From assembly GCF_000365425.1 (NCBI RefSeq), contig NZ_AQOV01000001.1, positions 2,418,001-2,482,000 on the forward strand: a DNA stretch of 64,000 nucleotides, written 5' to 3'. The position numbers were made by a program, and so were the translations under genes. The notes below the pieces were generated by a model. It was not told where the DNA came from. It did no database searches and worked only from the letters and a program-made list of their open reading frames with translations. This DNA comes from Methylomonas sp. MK1 (GTDB taxonomy: Bacteria > Pseudomonadota > Gammaproteobacteria > Methylococcales > Methylomonadaceae). Of this stretch, positions 8,360-17,537 are shown one piece after another; the first letter of the stretch is position 1; each line of letters starts with the position of its first letter.

Positions 8360-11101
8360 TTATTCTTCCGGCTCCACTGTAGGTGGTGTTTGATCCAGCG
8401 GCAAGGTAAAAATAAATACCGCCCCGCCGTCAGCGCGGTTACGCGCCACAATCCGGCCACCATGCACCTCTATGATAGCTCGACAGATTGCCAAGCCCAG
8501 GCCTACGCCACTTTGCGCGGTCTCATGACGGGTTTGGTAAAACTTCTCGAACAGCCGCTCTTCCTGGCCCTTGGGGATACCGGGACCGTGATCGGCAACC
8601 GCTATTTCCACCGAAGAATCGTTTATCTCGGCAACAATCTCCAAGCCGCTGCCTGGCGGTGTATAACGCACAGCGTTTTCCAACAGATTAATCAGCACCT
8701 GTTCGATCATCACCGCATCGGCCAGAATCATCGGTATGCCTTCCGGCAATTTGACTTTCACGGGTCTGCCCAGCAGTTGCGTGTGCAACAGCGTCAACAC
8801 CGTGCCGATGATTTCCTCGAGCGGATACCACTGCTTGTTCAATTCCAACACACCGGCTTCCAACCTGGCCATGTCCAGAATATTGTTGACCAGATTCGAC
8901 ATACGTTCCGCTTCGTCAACAATGCCTCGGCTCAGATCCAATTTATCTTGCGGTTGCAATTGGCCCTTGTCTTCCACCAGCGCACTGGCGGAGCCGATAA
9001 TCGTTGCCAACGGGGTGCGCAAATCATGGGAAATCGCGCTAAGCAGGGAGTTACGCAAGCGTTCGGCTTCCATTTGCAATTGGGTGGAACGGGCCTGTTC
9101 CGAAAAGCGTATCCGGGCCACCGCCTGGCCGATCTGGCGCAAAAAAGTTTCCAGTAGTTTCTGTTGCTCAGGTAGAAAAACCCGACGCAAATTGACCGGC
9201 AACAGCGCCAACACCCCTAACACTTTGTCTTCGTTATGAATCGGAAAATAAACCGCATCGGCGCCAGGCAAGGTGTTGGTACCATGCCCGGCAATTTCTT
9301 TGTGGTCGAATACCCATTGGGCAACACTCAGATCGGCGCCTCTTAATGACACGGCAATACCCGGCTTCCGGGGAAAAACCACCCGGCCATGACTATTGGG
9401 AAACAAGATCACATTGGGACTGCTGAATTCCGAGTACAGATGTTTGACGGCGATACGCACGGCCTCGTCTTCCGACTGGATGCTGCTCAACTCTTTACTC
9501 ATCGAGTACAGCGCCGCCGCCCGTCTTTCCCGATGCGCCGCTACTTTGGCCTGCGAACGAACGTTAATCATCAGGTTGCTGATGACGATACCGACCACTA
9601 GCATGGCCAGCAAGGTTATCAGGTACTGACTGTCGGACACGGAAAAACTGTAATAAGGCTGTACGAACAGAAAATCGAAACTACCGACGCCCAATAACGA
9701 TGCCAGAATAGACGGTCCGCGCCCGAAACGCGTGGCCACAAACACCACGCCCAGTAAATACACCATCACCAGATTGGCCAACTCAACATGACCGAGCAGC
9801 AAACGGCCGACGGCCGTGCTCAATAGGGTGACCGCCACAGCCCAGAAATAACCGCCGTAGCGTTTTTTAGTTTTGGTCGGTATGCGTTGCTTCAACCCCG
9901 GCAAAGAGGTCTTTCTTAGTAAGGATAACTCGGACTGTAATTCTGTGGTGCGCCCCCGGATTTGAGGGCTACCCAATAGATAAATATTGATGTTGTGAGC
10001 ATGTGCAATTAACACATCGACGACCGAACCCATTAGCCAGCGCCGCCAGCCCCGCCGACTCGGCTTGCCGATCACAATTTTATTGATGTTGCGCTCGCGG
10101 GAGAAACGGATCAGCGCCTCGCTCATCTCCGGTGCGCTGAGGGTAACGGTTTCGGCGCCGAGTTGTTCGGCCAAGCGTAAAATCCGCAAGATGCCGTCGC
10201 GCTTCACCGCCGGCATGCGTTGTAATTGCGGTGTTTCAACATACGCGACAATCCATTCGGCACGCAGACTAGTCGCCAAACGCTTACCGGCCCTTACTAA
10301 TCGCTCGGCCAAATCATTGGGGCCGATGCAAACCAAAATGCGTTCGCTGACCTGCCATACTTCGCGTATCGCATTGTCTTCGCGATAATCCAGCATCTGC
10401 GCGTCAACGCGATTGGCCGTTTGCCGCAAAGACAATTCTCGCAAGGCAATCAGATTACCTTTACGAAAGAAGTGATTGACCGCTTCCTGGGCTTGTTGCG
10501 GCAGATACACCTTGCCTTCTTTCAGGCGCAGCAACAATTCGTCCGGCGGCAAGTCCACCAGTTCCACTTCGTCGGCTTCTTCAAATACGGTATCGGGCAC
10601 GGTTTCCCAAACCCGTATGCCGGAAATCTGACCGATGTCGTCATTCAGGCTTTCCAGATGCTGCACATTGAGCGCTGTGTAGACATCAATACCGGCCTCT
10701 AGTAGTTCGTGTATATCCTGCCAACGTTTCGGGTGCCGGCAACCCGGCGCATTGGAGTGCGCCAACTCATCAACCAAAATGATGGCTGGCCGGCGCTTTA
10801 GCGCGGCATCGATGTCGAATTCCTGCAGCACGGTGCCTTTGTAATCGATCTTCCGGGGCGGCAGAATTTCCAGTCCATCCAGCAAGGCTTTGGTTTCCTT
10901 CCGACCATGGGTTTCCACGACACCAATAACCACGTCTAGGTTCTCGGAACGTCGCTCTCGCGCCGCCAATAACATCGCGAAGGTTTTGCCAACGCCGGCA
11001 GCAGCGCCGAAGAAAATCTTCAACCGGCCGCGTTTAGCTTTGGCCTGATCCCGCTCGACGCGGGCCAGGAGTTGGTCGGGATCGGGTCGTTCTGCATTCA
11101 T
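8360..11101 (-). CDS. kdpD: KdpD potassium-sensing histidine kinase, full length
   Basis: A 913-residue sensor kinase with every expected part: the N-terminal KdpD domain with Walker-type GAAAGVGKT (residues 32-40), a universal stress protein-like domain (about 250-370), four closely spaced membrane helices (DUF4118, about 410-510), a GAF-like region, the histidine kinase with His692 in SAISHDLRTPLA, and the ATPase domain with DHGPGIP and GVGLGLAICRA. It controls KdpE phosphorylation in response to K+ limitation or ionic stress. GGAAGG precedes the ATG. It lies downstream of the K+ channel gene on the same strand. Confidence 0.96.
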   Translation of the reverse strand: MNAERPDPDQLLARVERDQAKAKRGRLKIFFGAAAGVGKTFAMLLAARERRSENLDVVIGVVETHGRKETKALLDGLEILPPRKIDYKGTVLQEFDIDAALKRRPAIILVDELAHSNAPGCRHPKRWQDIHELLEAGIDVYTALNVQHLESLNDDIGQISGIRVWETVPDTVFEEADEVELVDLPPDELLLRLKEGKVYLPQQAQEAVNHFFRKGNLIALRELSLRQTANRVDAQMLDYREDNAIREVWQVSERILVCIGPNDLAERLVRAGKRLATSLRAEWIVAYVETPQLQRMPAVKRDGILRILRLAEQLGAETVTLSAPEMSEALIRFSRERNINKIVIGKPSRRGWRRWLMGSVVDVLIAHAHNINIYLLGSPQIRGRTTELQSELSLLRKTSLPGLKQRIPTKTKKRYGGYFWAVAVTLLSTAVGRLLLGHVELANLVMVYLLGVVFVATRFGRGPSILASLLGVGSFDFLFVQPYYSFSVSDSQYLITLLAMLVVGIVISNLMINVRSQAKVAAHRERRAAALYSMSKELSSIQSEDEAVRIAVKHLYSEFSSPNVILFPNSHGRVVFPRKPGIAVSLRGADLSVAQWVFDHKEIAGHGTNTLPGADAVYFPIHNEDKVLGVLALLPVNLRRVFLPEQQKLLETFLRQIGQAVARIRFSEQARSTQLQMEAERLRNSLLSAISHDLRTPLATIIGSASALVEDKGQLQPQDKLDLSRGIVDEAERMSNLVNNILDMARLEAGVLELNKQWYPLEEIIGTVLTLLHTQLLGRPVKVKLPEGIPMILADAVMIEQVLINLLENAVRYTPPGSGLEIVAEINDSSVEIAVADHGPGIPKGQEERLFEKFYQTRHETAQSGVGLGLAICRAIIEVHGGRIVARNRADGGAVFIFTLPLDQTPPTVEPEE

Positions 11102-11221
11102 CGTCGCCTTCCGGTGTTAGCTGCAAGTTGGATGTCGGTATAAAAAAGAGCTATCGCTGGTGGAAATTTAGCTCACGTATTTCTGATGGCGCAGCAGGAG
11201 TTCTGTTGTGTTCGAACCGCG

Positions 11222-11752
11222 TCATACCGACTCTTCAATTGCTTCGCCGATGGTCCGGCTAGCCGTTTTGGTATGGCCGGCATTGTTCACCAATAACTTT
11301 TGCAAGACTTCCATGCGCAGTTGCAATTGGGCCAATTCGTCGAGAATCAGCTCATGGCTACCTTGTAAACGGTTGCTCTCCGCTTCGCGTCCCAACGGAA
11401 GGCTACCCAAGATATCCTTATTTCTGCCGATTAAAGTCACCGAGACCAGTGCGGTGAACAACGAAAATAACACCATACCCAATAAAATCAATCCCGCCGC
11501 CAATACACGACCGAGAAACGATACCGGCACCACATCACCATAGCCGACATGAGTCATTGTTACCCAAGCCGACCAAATGCCATCCAGCGGCGAATGTATA
11601 TTGACGTCGATCAAAAATAGCAGCATGCCGACCGTCAAGGTCGCAGCCAACGCCAGCAGCATCAGGTAACCCAGATGTTTGGATTTGAACAGATCGGCGC
11701 GTAGGTGATTAGCCCAATGTAGCGCTTGATAAAAGTCGCTTATTCCACTCAT
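11222..11752 (-). CDS. two-helix potassium channel-like protein with HVGYGD filter
   Basis: A 176-residue protein with the TM1-pore loop-TM2 plan of a KcsA/Kch-type channel: helices near residues 25-50 and 85-110 flank TMTHVGYGDVVP. The selectivity-filter threonine of the usual TVGYG is replaced by histidine (codon at 11549-11551). The C-terminal ~60 residues are hydrophilic and helical. The reading frame is open to a TTG at 11788, but the ATG at 11752 is chosen because GAGAG lies just before it and the extension is hydrophilic and featureless. The gene is between an IS110-like ORF (48-base gap) and kdpD (120-base gap), and a KdpE-like box precedes the unit. Confidence 0.82.
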   Translation of the reverse strand: MSGISDFYQALHWANHLRADLFKSKHLGYLMLLALAATLTVGMLLFLIDVNIHSPLDGIWSAWVTMTHVGYGDVVPVSFLGRVLAAGLILLGMVLFSLFTALVSVTLIGRNKDILGSLPLGREAESNRLQGSHELILDELAQLQLRMEVLQKLLVNNAGHTKTASRTIGEAIEESV

Positions 11753-11800
11753 GATTTTTCTCTCGATATACGGACAGTGATTCTTCAAATAACGCCATGA

Positions 11801-12169
11801 TCAAATCATGCGTTCGGCGCAGCAGGCCAGCAGATAAGCGCGACGCGAATTCGCCTGAAATGCGGGCGCTGTCGATTCTGTTGGCAACCAATCCAGGTGC
11901 AGTCTTAAACCGGCATTGGACATCAACACCACTTCGACGCCAGCGATACCGCTGATATATTTCACTACTTCGAAAGCATGCGGATTCGTCGGGTTCAAAC
12001 AGATTTTCGGCCTGTCGCAACGTTCGTTAATGAAGCGCACCAAGGCTTCGAGTTCGGCGGGAGTATGCCCGTACGGTCTGGAAAAAATGCTTTTCCCCTC
12101 GCACCACAAAACCACTATCCACTCGTTTTTATCCGTGTTGTCGATACCTACGTAACTTCGCTCGTTCAT
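11801..12169 (-). CDS. short protein resembling the N-terminal domain of IS110-family transposases
   Basis: A 122-residue protein. The opening, RSYVGIDNTDKNEW, resembles the first strand and first catalytic aspartate of the RuvC/RNase H-like fold of IS110 (DEDD) transposases, and VEVVLMSNAGLRLHL resembles the later strand. Where transposases have the second acidic residue (E-[AG]-T-G), this protein has LNPTNPHAF, so that residue seems lost. There is no C-terminal transposase domain and no terminal repeats nearby. It may be a domesticated or degraded fragment. It lies 48 bases before the K+ channel gene and 78 bases after a KdpE-like box, so it is probably expressed. Function unknown; the assignment is by eye only. 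Confidence 0.5.
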   Translation of the reverse strand: MNERSYVGIDNTDKNEWIVVLWCEGKSIFSRPYGHTPAELEALVRFINERCDRPKICLNPTNPHAFEVVKYISGIAGVEVVLMSNAGLRLHLDWLPTESTAPAFQANSRRAYLLACCAERMI

Positions 12170-12246
12170 GGGTTACCCCTGGAGTTGAAAACGTCTACAG
12201 TTTATGAAAAAGCTCGTAAAAAGGTCGTTAATATTCAAAGCATAAA

Positions 12247-12263
12247 CATAAAGAAAATATAAA
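12247..12263 (-). promoter_or_regulatory. KdpE-like box A, upstream of the K+ channel operon
   Basis: Read on the minus strand this is TTTATATTTTCTTTATG: two TTTAT(A/G) 6-mers separated by 5 bp, so they repeat every 11 bp. The published E. coli KdpE target TTTATACTTTTTTTACA has the same 6-5-6 plan. A TTAACGACCTTTTTAC segment follows 14 bases later, in register with the other two copies, and could be the -35 region. The first downstream gene starts at 12169. Confidence 0.6.
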
Positions 12264-12665
12264 AATTCGCGGGATGAATGCTGAATTCAATGGTTTCTGG
12301 CATCCCAATTCGAAAAATCGACCAGCATGACGCCGTTGCCAATTCTTGAGGCGGCCTCCGGCCCGCGTCACATAGCCGAAACTTGTTAAGGGGAAGTCGG
12401 TACGACATCGATAGGTGGGGGCTTGGAGGTTATCCGCCTTGTTACGGTCTCCCCGAGCTAGGACTATTGAGGATTTAGACCTTCTTGACCTCTTTTCCAA
12501 AGGCCTAGGCGCGGATCACGCTCCTACGACTGTTTGCAAATCGGAAACAATGCGTTACACCGTGGTAGGCATATCTTAACGAAATCTTTATCTCGGAAAA
12601 TTTACTATTCCCTCGCGCCGAAATCAGTCCAAGCGATTTTTATAGCTCAAAAAAGCCCGTCAGTC

Positions 12666-12696
12666 TCGTTAATTTCAGAACTTATCGCATTAACGA
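12666..12696. promoter_or_regulatory. inverted repeat upstream of nhaD
   Basis: TCGTTAAT and ATTAACGA form a perfect 8-bp inverted repeat with a 15-base spacer, 80 bases before the nhaD start. It could be a dyad operator, for example for the response regulator encoded later in the same run, or an RNA hairpin. The only evidence is the symmetry and its position. Confidence 0.3.
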
Positions 12697-12775
12697 TTTC
12701 AGCCGTCAAAATATCCATTCATGCCTAATCGGCTTAAGTGGAAAGTGCGATCCTTTTTATTTATCGGCAAACCAA

Positions 12776-14242
12776 GTGAAAAAATCTCGGATTATCAGTT
12801 TCTATCAATTTATTCTATTAACGTTAGCACTCATTATTCCAGAGATAAGCTTTGCCCAAGAAACAGCTGCGGCAAATCAATTGGATTTGAAGGATCATTT
12901 CGTGGGTTACTTTGCGGTTGCAGTCACCGTTATCGCTTATATATTGGCGATGACGGAAGATTTACATCAATTGAGCAAGGCAAAACCGATGGTTTTAGGC
13001 TCGGCTTTAATTTGGTTTGCAATTTTTATTTATTATTCATCCGAATATGGAACGGCAAAAAATGTCGCCGCTGTTTTTCAAAGTAATTTAACGGCTTATG
13101 CGGAATTATTTCTGTTTATCACGGTGTCGATGACTTTTTTAAACTCCATGACAGAGCGGGGTATTTTCGATGCATTGCGTATTGTATTAGCCAATAAACA
13201 GTACAGTTATCGGCAATTATTTTGGATTACAGGTGTATTAGCCTTTTTACTGTCTTTGGTGATCAGCAGCTTAACGGTGGGCTTGCTGATGGGCTACATC
13301 ATCTTACAGATAGGAAAAGGCCAGCCCAAATTTGTGGGCTTAGCCGGCTTGAGCGCCGTGATCGCTGCCAATGCCGGTGGCACGATGAGCCCATTGGGAG
13401 GTATTTCTACATTTTTCGTTTGGCAACAGAATATGTTGCATTTTACTGATTTTTTTATTCTGACTATTCCGTGCATTGTGAATTTTTTTGTGCCGGCAGC
13501 GATTATGCACTTTGCTGTCAGCAAAGAAACGCCTAGTTTTTCTAAAGAAACCCCAGTTTTAAAACGCGGTAGCAAACGGATCATTTTTATATTTATCCTC
13601 ACCTTCAGCATAACCATTTTATCGAACGTCTTTCTTGATATGCCGGCAATAGCAGGGATGATATTTGGTTTAGCGTTATTGCAATTCTTTGCGTATTATT
13701 TAACTAAGTCTGAACATAAATCCGAAAGAATTCATCATTTTTTAACAGACCATGAAAAACAGGATTATATTGAATCGCAAAAAGGTTTCGATGTTTTCAA
13801 GTGTATAGCCGGCGTCGATTGGGATACTTTGTTATTTTTCTACGGCGCGATGATGATCGTTGGCGCACTCAGTTTCCTGGGTTATTTGGATGCAATGGCC
13901 CATTATTTGTTTACCCAAATTAGCCCGACCCTTGCCAACGTACTAATCGGTCTGTCATCGGCCTGTATCGATAATGGGACATTGATGTTTGCGGTGTTAA
14001 ATATGCATCCGCCTTTTCCGATGGGTCAATGGCTGTTATTGACACTGACATTGGGCGTCGGCGGTAGTTTGCTGGCGATCGGTTCGGCGCCTGCTCTGCA
14101 TGTCCTGGGATTGATGAAAGGCAACATGGAAGAAGGCGAAGGTTACACATTTACCCTTCATTTACGCTGGATGCCTGCCATCTTATTGGGTTTTATCGCC
14201 AGTATTTTCACCCTTTATATCATCAACGGCGGTCAATTCTAG
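12776..14242 (+). CDS. nhaD: NhaD-type sodium:proton antiporter
   Basis: A 488-residue inner-membrane protein with an N-terminal signal-like segment (about 1-27, ending SFAQE) followed by about twelve hydrophobic helices. The patches AANAGGTMSPLGGISTFF, ACIDNGTLMFAVL and LLAIGSAPALHVLGLM belong to the NhaD branch of the ion transporter superfamily. NhaD expels Na+ or Li+ in exchange for protons at alkaline pH. The start is a GTG; the reading frame is closed further upstream. It opens a plus-strand run with apbE, a sensor kinase and a response regulator, each separated by fewer than about 25 bases. Confidence 0.88.
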   Translation: MKKSRIISFYQFILLTLALIIPEISFAQETAAANQLDLKDHFVGYFAVAVTVIAYILAMTEDLHQLSKAKPMVLGSALIWFAIFIYYSSEYGTAKNVAAVFQSNLTAYAELFLFITVSMTFLNSMTERGIFDALRIVLANKQYSYRQLFWITGVLAFLLSLVISSLTVGLLMGYIILQIGKGQPKFVGLAGLSAVIAANAGGTMSPLGGISTFFVWQQNMLHFTDFFILTIPCIVNFFVPAAIMHFAVSKETPSFSKETPVLKRGSKRIIFIFILTFSITILSNVFLDMPAIAGMIFGLALLQFFAYYLTKSEHKSERIHHFLTDHEKQDYIESQKGFDVFKCIAGVDWDTLLFFYGAMMIVGALSFLGYLDAMAHYLFTQISPTLANVLIGLSSACIDNGTLMFAVLNMHPPFPMGQWLLLTLTLGVGGSLLAIGSAPALHVLGLMKGNMEEGEGYTFTLHLRWMPAILLGFIASIFTLYIINGGQF

Positions 14243-14267
14243 ACCTGAGCCCTTGCCGAACCCGGAA

Positions 14268-15275
14268 ATGAAAATGTTGTTTTCATTGTTACTATTGAGT
14301 CTGATTTTGCTGGGTTGCAGAGATACGCCGCGCGAGGCTGAAGTCTCCGGCGATGCCCAGGGGACGACTTATCACATTAAGCTAGTTTTAAACGAAGGCT
14401 CCGCTTCTTTGGAGGAAGTTAGCCATCAAATCACCGCGGTGCTGGCTGAAATAGACGCTCAAATGTCCAATTACCGGGAGGACTCTGAAATCTCGCGGCT
14501 GAACGGCCAAGAGAGCTCCGACTGGTTGTCGGTATCGCCGGAGATCGCCGGATTGTTAGCCATTGCCGATCAGGTTTATCGGCGCTCCGAAGGCTGTTAC
14601 GATCTGACGGTAAAACCGCTATTCGATCTTTGGGGATTTTCCAAACATGAAAACCGGGTGCCGACCGATCAAGAAATTGCCGAACTGATCCCGCATATCG
14701 GCATGCCCTTACTGGAAATCGATGCGGCCGGGCATCGGATCAGAAAAATAGACCCCAAACTCAAAATCGATCTATCTTCTATCGCCCAAGGATACAGCGT
14801 CGGCATGATTGCTCAGCGCCTGGATGCTCTAGGGATTGAACATTATCTGGTCGAAATAGGCGGCGAAATGCTGGTGAAAGGCCGCAAAGCGAATGGCGAC
14901 GATTGGCGTATCGGCGTCGAAATGCCCACATCCCCTACTCGGGATCTACAGAAAATCATCGACATCAAGGAAACGAAAGGCACAGCCATCATGACCGCCG
15001 GCACTTACCGGAATTTCTTTGAGGACCAAGGACAAAACTATTCTCATATCTTGAATCCAAAAACCGGCAAACCCGTGGACCATCATTTGCGTTCTGTGAC
15101 CGTCATTCACGACAATCCAACCTGGGCCGATGCATGGGATACTGCCTTGCTCTGTGTCGGTGAAAGCAAAGCCATGCAAATCGCCGAAGCTGAAAACCTG
15201 AGAGTGCTGTTGGTCTACAAGAACGACAACAAGTTAAAGGAATACACCAGCAAAGCCTTCGATGCTGCGCAATAG
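14268..15275 (+). CDS. apbE: FAD:protein FMN transferase (ApbE family lipoprotein)
   Basis: About 335 residues. An N-terminal lipobox, LILLGC within the first 20 residues, marks it as a lipoprotein facing the periplasm. The ApbE core follows: QMSNYREDSEISRLN, KPLFDLWGFSK, KIDLSSIAQGYSVG, EIGGEM and the metal-binding region TAGTYRNFF with HILNPKTGKPV. ApbE attaches FMN to threonine in Na+-NQR and Rnf subunits and other flavoproteins. A TTG at 14253 would add five residues; the ATG at 14268 is preferred. It lies 25 bases after nhaD. No FMN-binding target is encoded in this run. Confidence 0.92.
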   Translation: MKMLFSLLLLSLILLGCRDTPREAEVSGDAQGTTYHIKLVLNEGSASLEEVSHQITAVLAEIDAQMSNYREDSEISRLNGQESSDWLSVSPEIAGLLAIADQVYRRSEGCYDLTVKPLFDLWGFSKHENRVPTDQEIAELIPHIGMPLLEIDAAGHRIRKIDPKLKIDLSSIAQGYSVGMIAQRLDALGIEHYLVEIGGEMLVKGRKANGDDWRIGVEMPTSPTRDLQKIIDIKETKGTAIMTAGTYRNFFEDQGQNYSHILNPKTGKPVDHHLRSVTVIHDNPTWADAWDTALLCVGESKAMQIAEAENLRVLLVYKNDNKLKEYTSKAFDAAQ

Positions 15276-15287
15276 CCCGAACCTACA

Positions 15288-16835
15288 ATGATGAAGACCC
15301 GGCGCCAGGACATCGCAAAAGTTTTCGGCAATTTGCTGGTTAGCTTGGCTACGCCGCTGTTGTTGACCCTGCTCGATTGGCCGTTCAGACATGTCCTCAA
15401 GCCCAGCAATATTTTGTTGATTTATTTGCTGGGGGTGTTTTTTGTCGCCTTGCGTTTTGGCTTATGGCCGTCGATGTTGGCATCGTTGACCTGTGCCGGC
15501 GCCTTCGCCTATTTTTTTGCCCCGCCTATTTTTTCGTTTGCAATCGCCGATCAAGACAATCTGCTCGGCTTAGCCGTGATGTTGGTTATCGGCACCGTAA
15601 CCAGCAAACTCGCCGAAACCGTGCGTGTGCAGTCTCTCGCGGCGACATTAAGAGAAAAACGCGCCTCCGCGCTGTATCGATTAAGCAAGGAACTGGCAGA
15701 AGCCAGCTTGGAACGGGACATAGTCGAAATTGGCGTGCGCCACATCCATGCCGAATTCGGCGGCAAAAATACGCTACTGTTGGCCAATCGCGCTGGGGAA
15801 CTATCTTATCCAACGCAAACGATCTGGCCTATTTCCTTGCGCGGCACCAATTTGAACGTAGCGCGTTGGGTTTTTAGCCACGGTAAGAGCGCGGGCCATG
15901 GCAGCGACTATTTTGCCGAAGAGAACGCCGTTTACTTACCTCTCAAAGGCGCTATCCGCAGCATCGGCGTATTGGTTTTAGAGCTATCCGAAGCAGAGAA
16001 ACTCGCACAAGAGGAGCAACGCTTATTTTTGGATACGTTTATCGGCCAGATCGCAAATACCTTGGAAAGGGCTTATCTGGTCGAACAAACCAAGGAAGCC
16101 AGCTTAAAAATTCAATCCGAAACGCTGCGTAATTCCTTGTTGAGTAGTATTTCCCACGACCTCAGGACACCGTTGGCGACCATCGTCGCTGCTGCCAGCA
16201 CCCTGGAAACCGACAAAGAACGCCTGCCGGATAGCAGCCGAACAAACCTGGTAAGGACGATTAGCCGCGAAGCGCATCGCATGTCCGATCTGACCACCAA
16301 AATCCTGGAAATGGCGCGTTTGGAAGCCGGCGAAGTCATTCTCAATCGGCAATGGTACGAGCCGGAGGAGATCATCGGCAGCGCCTTACGCAGACTGGAC
16401 AAAAACCTAAAAGTGCGTCCGGTCAATATTCAAATCGCCAATAACCAGGCCCTGATCCATGTCGATGCGGTATTGCTGCAACAAGTCATCGTCAACTTGC
16501 TCGATAACGCTGACAAATATTCGCCAAGCGGCAAACCCATCGACATCTCGGTCGAAACCAGCGCGCAAGGCGTCGGCATTCAAATAGCGGACCGCGGGAT
16601 TGGCATCGGCAGCGGATACGAGGAAAAAATTTTCGATAAGTTTTTCCAAATTCATCCCGAAGGTGCACAAAGCGGCGTTGGTTTGGGGCTATCCATTTGC
16701 AGGGCCATTATCGAAGCCCACGGTGGGGAAATTACCGCTAGTCGCCGCCAAGGCGGCGGCTCTATTTTTCGACTCTGGCTGCCGTATTCCGAATGTCCTC
16801 CGACTATCGTCTTGGAAGAGAATGAAGGGGAATAA
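15288..16835 (+). CDS. KdpD-like sensor histidine kinase lacking the KdpD and USP domains
   Basis: A 515-residue kinase that corresponds to the C-terminal half of KdpD: a DUF4118 four-helix membrane region (about 15-110), a GAF-like domain (about 125-265), the phosphoacceptor His290 in SSISHDLRTPLA, and the ATPase domain with GVGLGLSICRA. The N-terminal Walker-type KdpD domain and universal stress domain of the full-length KdpD at 8360 are absent, and the start is a clean ATG with apbE ending 12 bases earlier, so this is a natural short form and not a broken gene. It abuts its response regulator and sits downstream of nhaD, which suggests sensing of sodium or alkaline stress. Confidence 0.88.
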   Translation: MMKTRRQDIAKVFGNLLVSLATPLLLTLLDWPFRHVLKPSNILLIYLLGVFFVALRFGLWPSMLASLTCAGAFAYFFAPPIFSFAIADQDNLLGLAVMLVIGTVTSKLAETVRVQSLAATLREKRASALYRLSKELAEASLERDIVEIGVRHIHAEFGGKNTLLLANRAGELSYPTQTIWPISLRGTNLNVARWVFSHGKSAGHGSDYFAEENAVYLPLKGAIRSIGVLVLELSEAEKLAQEEQRLFLDTFIGQIANTLERAYLVEQTKEASLKIQSETLRNSLLSSISHDLRTPLATIVAAASTLETDKERLPDSSRTNLVRTISREAHRMSDLTTKILEMARLEAGEVILNRQWYEPEEIIGSALRRLDKNLKVRPVNIQIANNQALIHVDAVLLQQVIVNLLDNADKYSPSGKPIDISVETSAQGVGIQIADRGIGIGSGYEEKIFDKFFQIHPEGAQSGVGLGLSICRAIIEAHGGEITASRRQGGGSIFRLWLPYSECPPTIVLEENEGE

Positions 16836-17537
16836 ATGAAAACCGATAAGCCCAGAATCTTGCTCATCGAAGACGATCCGCCTCTGCGTCAATTGTTGAC
16901 GACGACACTGGAGAATCAAAATTACGCCGTGTCGGCGTTCGCGAGCGGGCGAGAAGGGCTCAACGCCGCGCGCAACCAGCATCCCAGCCTGCTGATACTG
17001 GATTTGGGCTTGCCCGATCTCGACGGCCAGGAAGTCATACGCCGGTTACGTCTATGGTCGAAGTTGCCCGTCATTGTGCTGTCGGCACGCGATCAGGAAA
17101 ATGACATCACGCAGGCCTTGGATAACGGAGCCGATGATTATCTGACCAAGCCATTCGGCAACGCCGAACTGCTGTCGCGAATCAAAGCCTTGCTCAGGCG
17201 CGTGACTGCGCCCGCCGCTAATGAGCAGATGTCTTTCCAAGCCGGCGACCTAATAGTAGAACTGAGCAAACGCCGCTTGTTTGTCGGCGAACGCGAAGTG
17301 CATTTAACGCCACTTGAATTTCGCTTGTTGGCCGAACTGGTCCGCAACGCCGGTTTTGTCGTCACCCATCGGCAATTGCTGGAAAAAGTGTGGGGACCGA
17401 GCTATGTCGAACACAGCCACTATTTACGTATTTACATGGGGCAATTGCGCCATAAGCTGGAAGCCGACCCCACCCGCCCCCGCTATTTGCTAACCGAAGC
17501 GGGGGTTGGTTACCGCCTGAACGACGGGGAAAATTGA
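16836..17537 (+). CDS. KdpE-like OmpR-family response regulator
   Basis: A 233-residue regulator paralogous to the KdpE at 7637. The receiver domain has Asp13/Asp14, phosphoacceptor Asp56 in LDLGLPDLDG and the lysine in LTKPFGNAELLSRIK. The winged helix ends EAGVGYRLN. Its ATG directly follows the TAA of the kinase, so the two are co-translated and form a pair. The targets are unknown; nhaD in the same run is the obvious candidate. Confidence 0.9.
   Translation: MKTDKPRILLIEDDPPLRQLLTTTLENQNYAVSAFASGREGLNAARNQHPSLLILDLGLPDLDGQEVIRRLRLWSKLPVIVLSARDQENDITQALDNGADDYLTKPFGNAELLSRIKALLRRVTAPAANEQMSFQAGDLIVELSKRRLFVGEREVHLTPLEFRLLAELVRNAGFVVTHRQLLEKVWGPSYVEHSHYLRIYMGQLRHKLEADPTRPRYLLTEAGVGYRLNDGEN

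Larger units (their letters stand above)
12170..12775. other. 606-base intergenic region between the divergent channel and nhaD units
   Basis: No convincing gene is present. The left part holds KdpE-like box A for the minus-strand unit. The right part is AT-rich and contains an 8-bp perfect inverted repeat at 12666-12696. Short ORFs here lack ribosome binding sites or family resemblance. A sodium-responsive leader before nhaD is conceivable, but I could not match any known riboswitch core. Confidence 0.5.

Noticed and set aside
8252-9157. Plus-strand ORF of 301 codons
   Set aside because: Antisense to kdpE and the kinase domain of kdpD; the translation is rich in H, Q and R as expected from an antisense frame.
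12228-12500. Minus-strand ORF of 90 codons in the nhaD upstream region
   Set aside because: No ribosome binding site or similarity, and its 3' end covers the KdpE-like box.
12500-12775. Possible sodium riboswitch before nhaD
   Set aside because: The context would suit it, but I could not fit the sequence to a known Na+ riboswitch core; a covariance-model search would decide.
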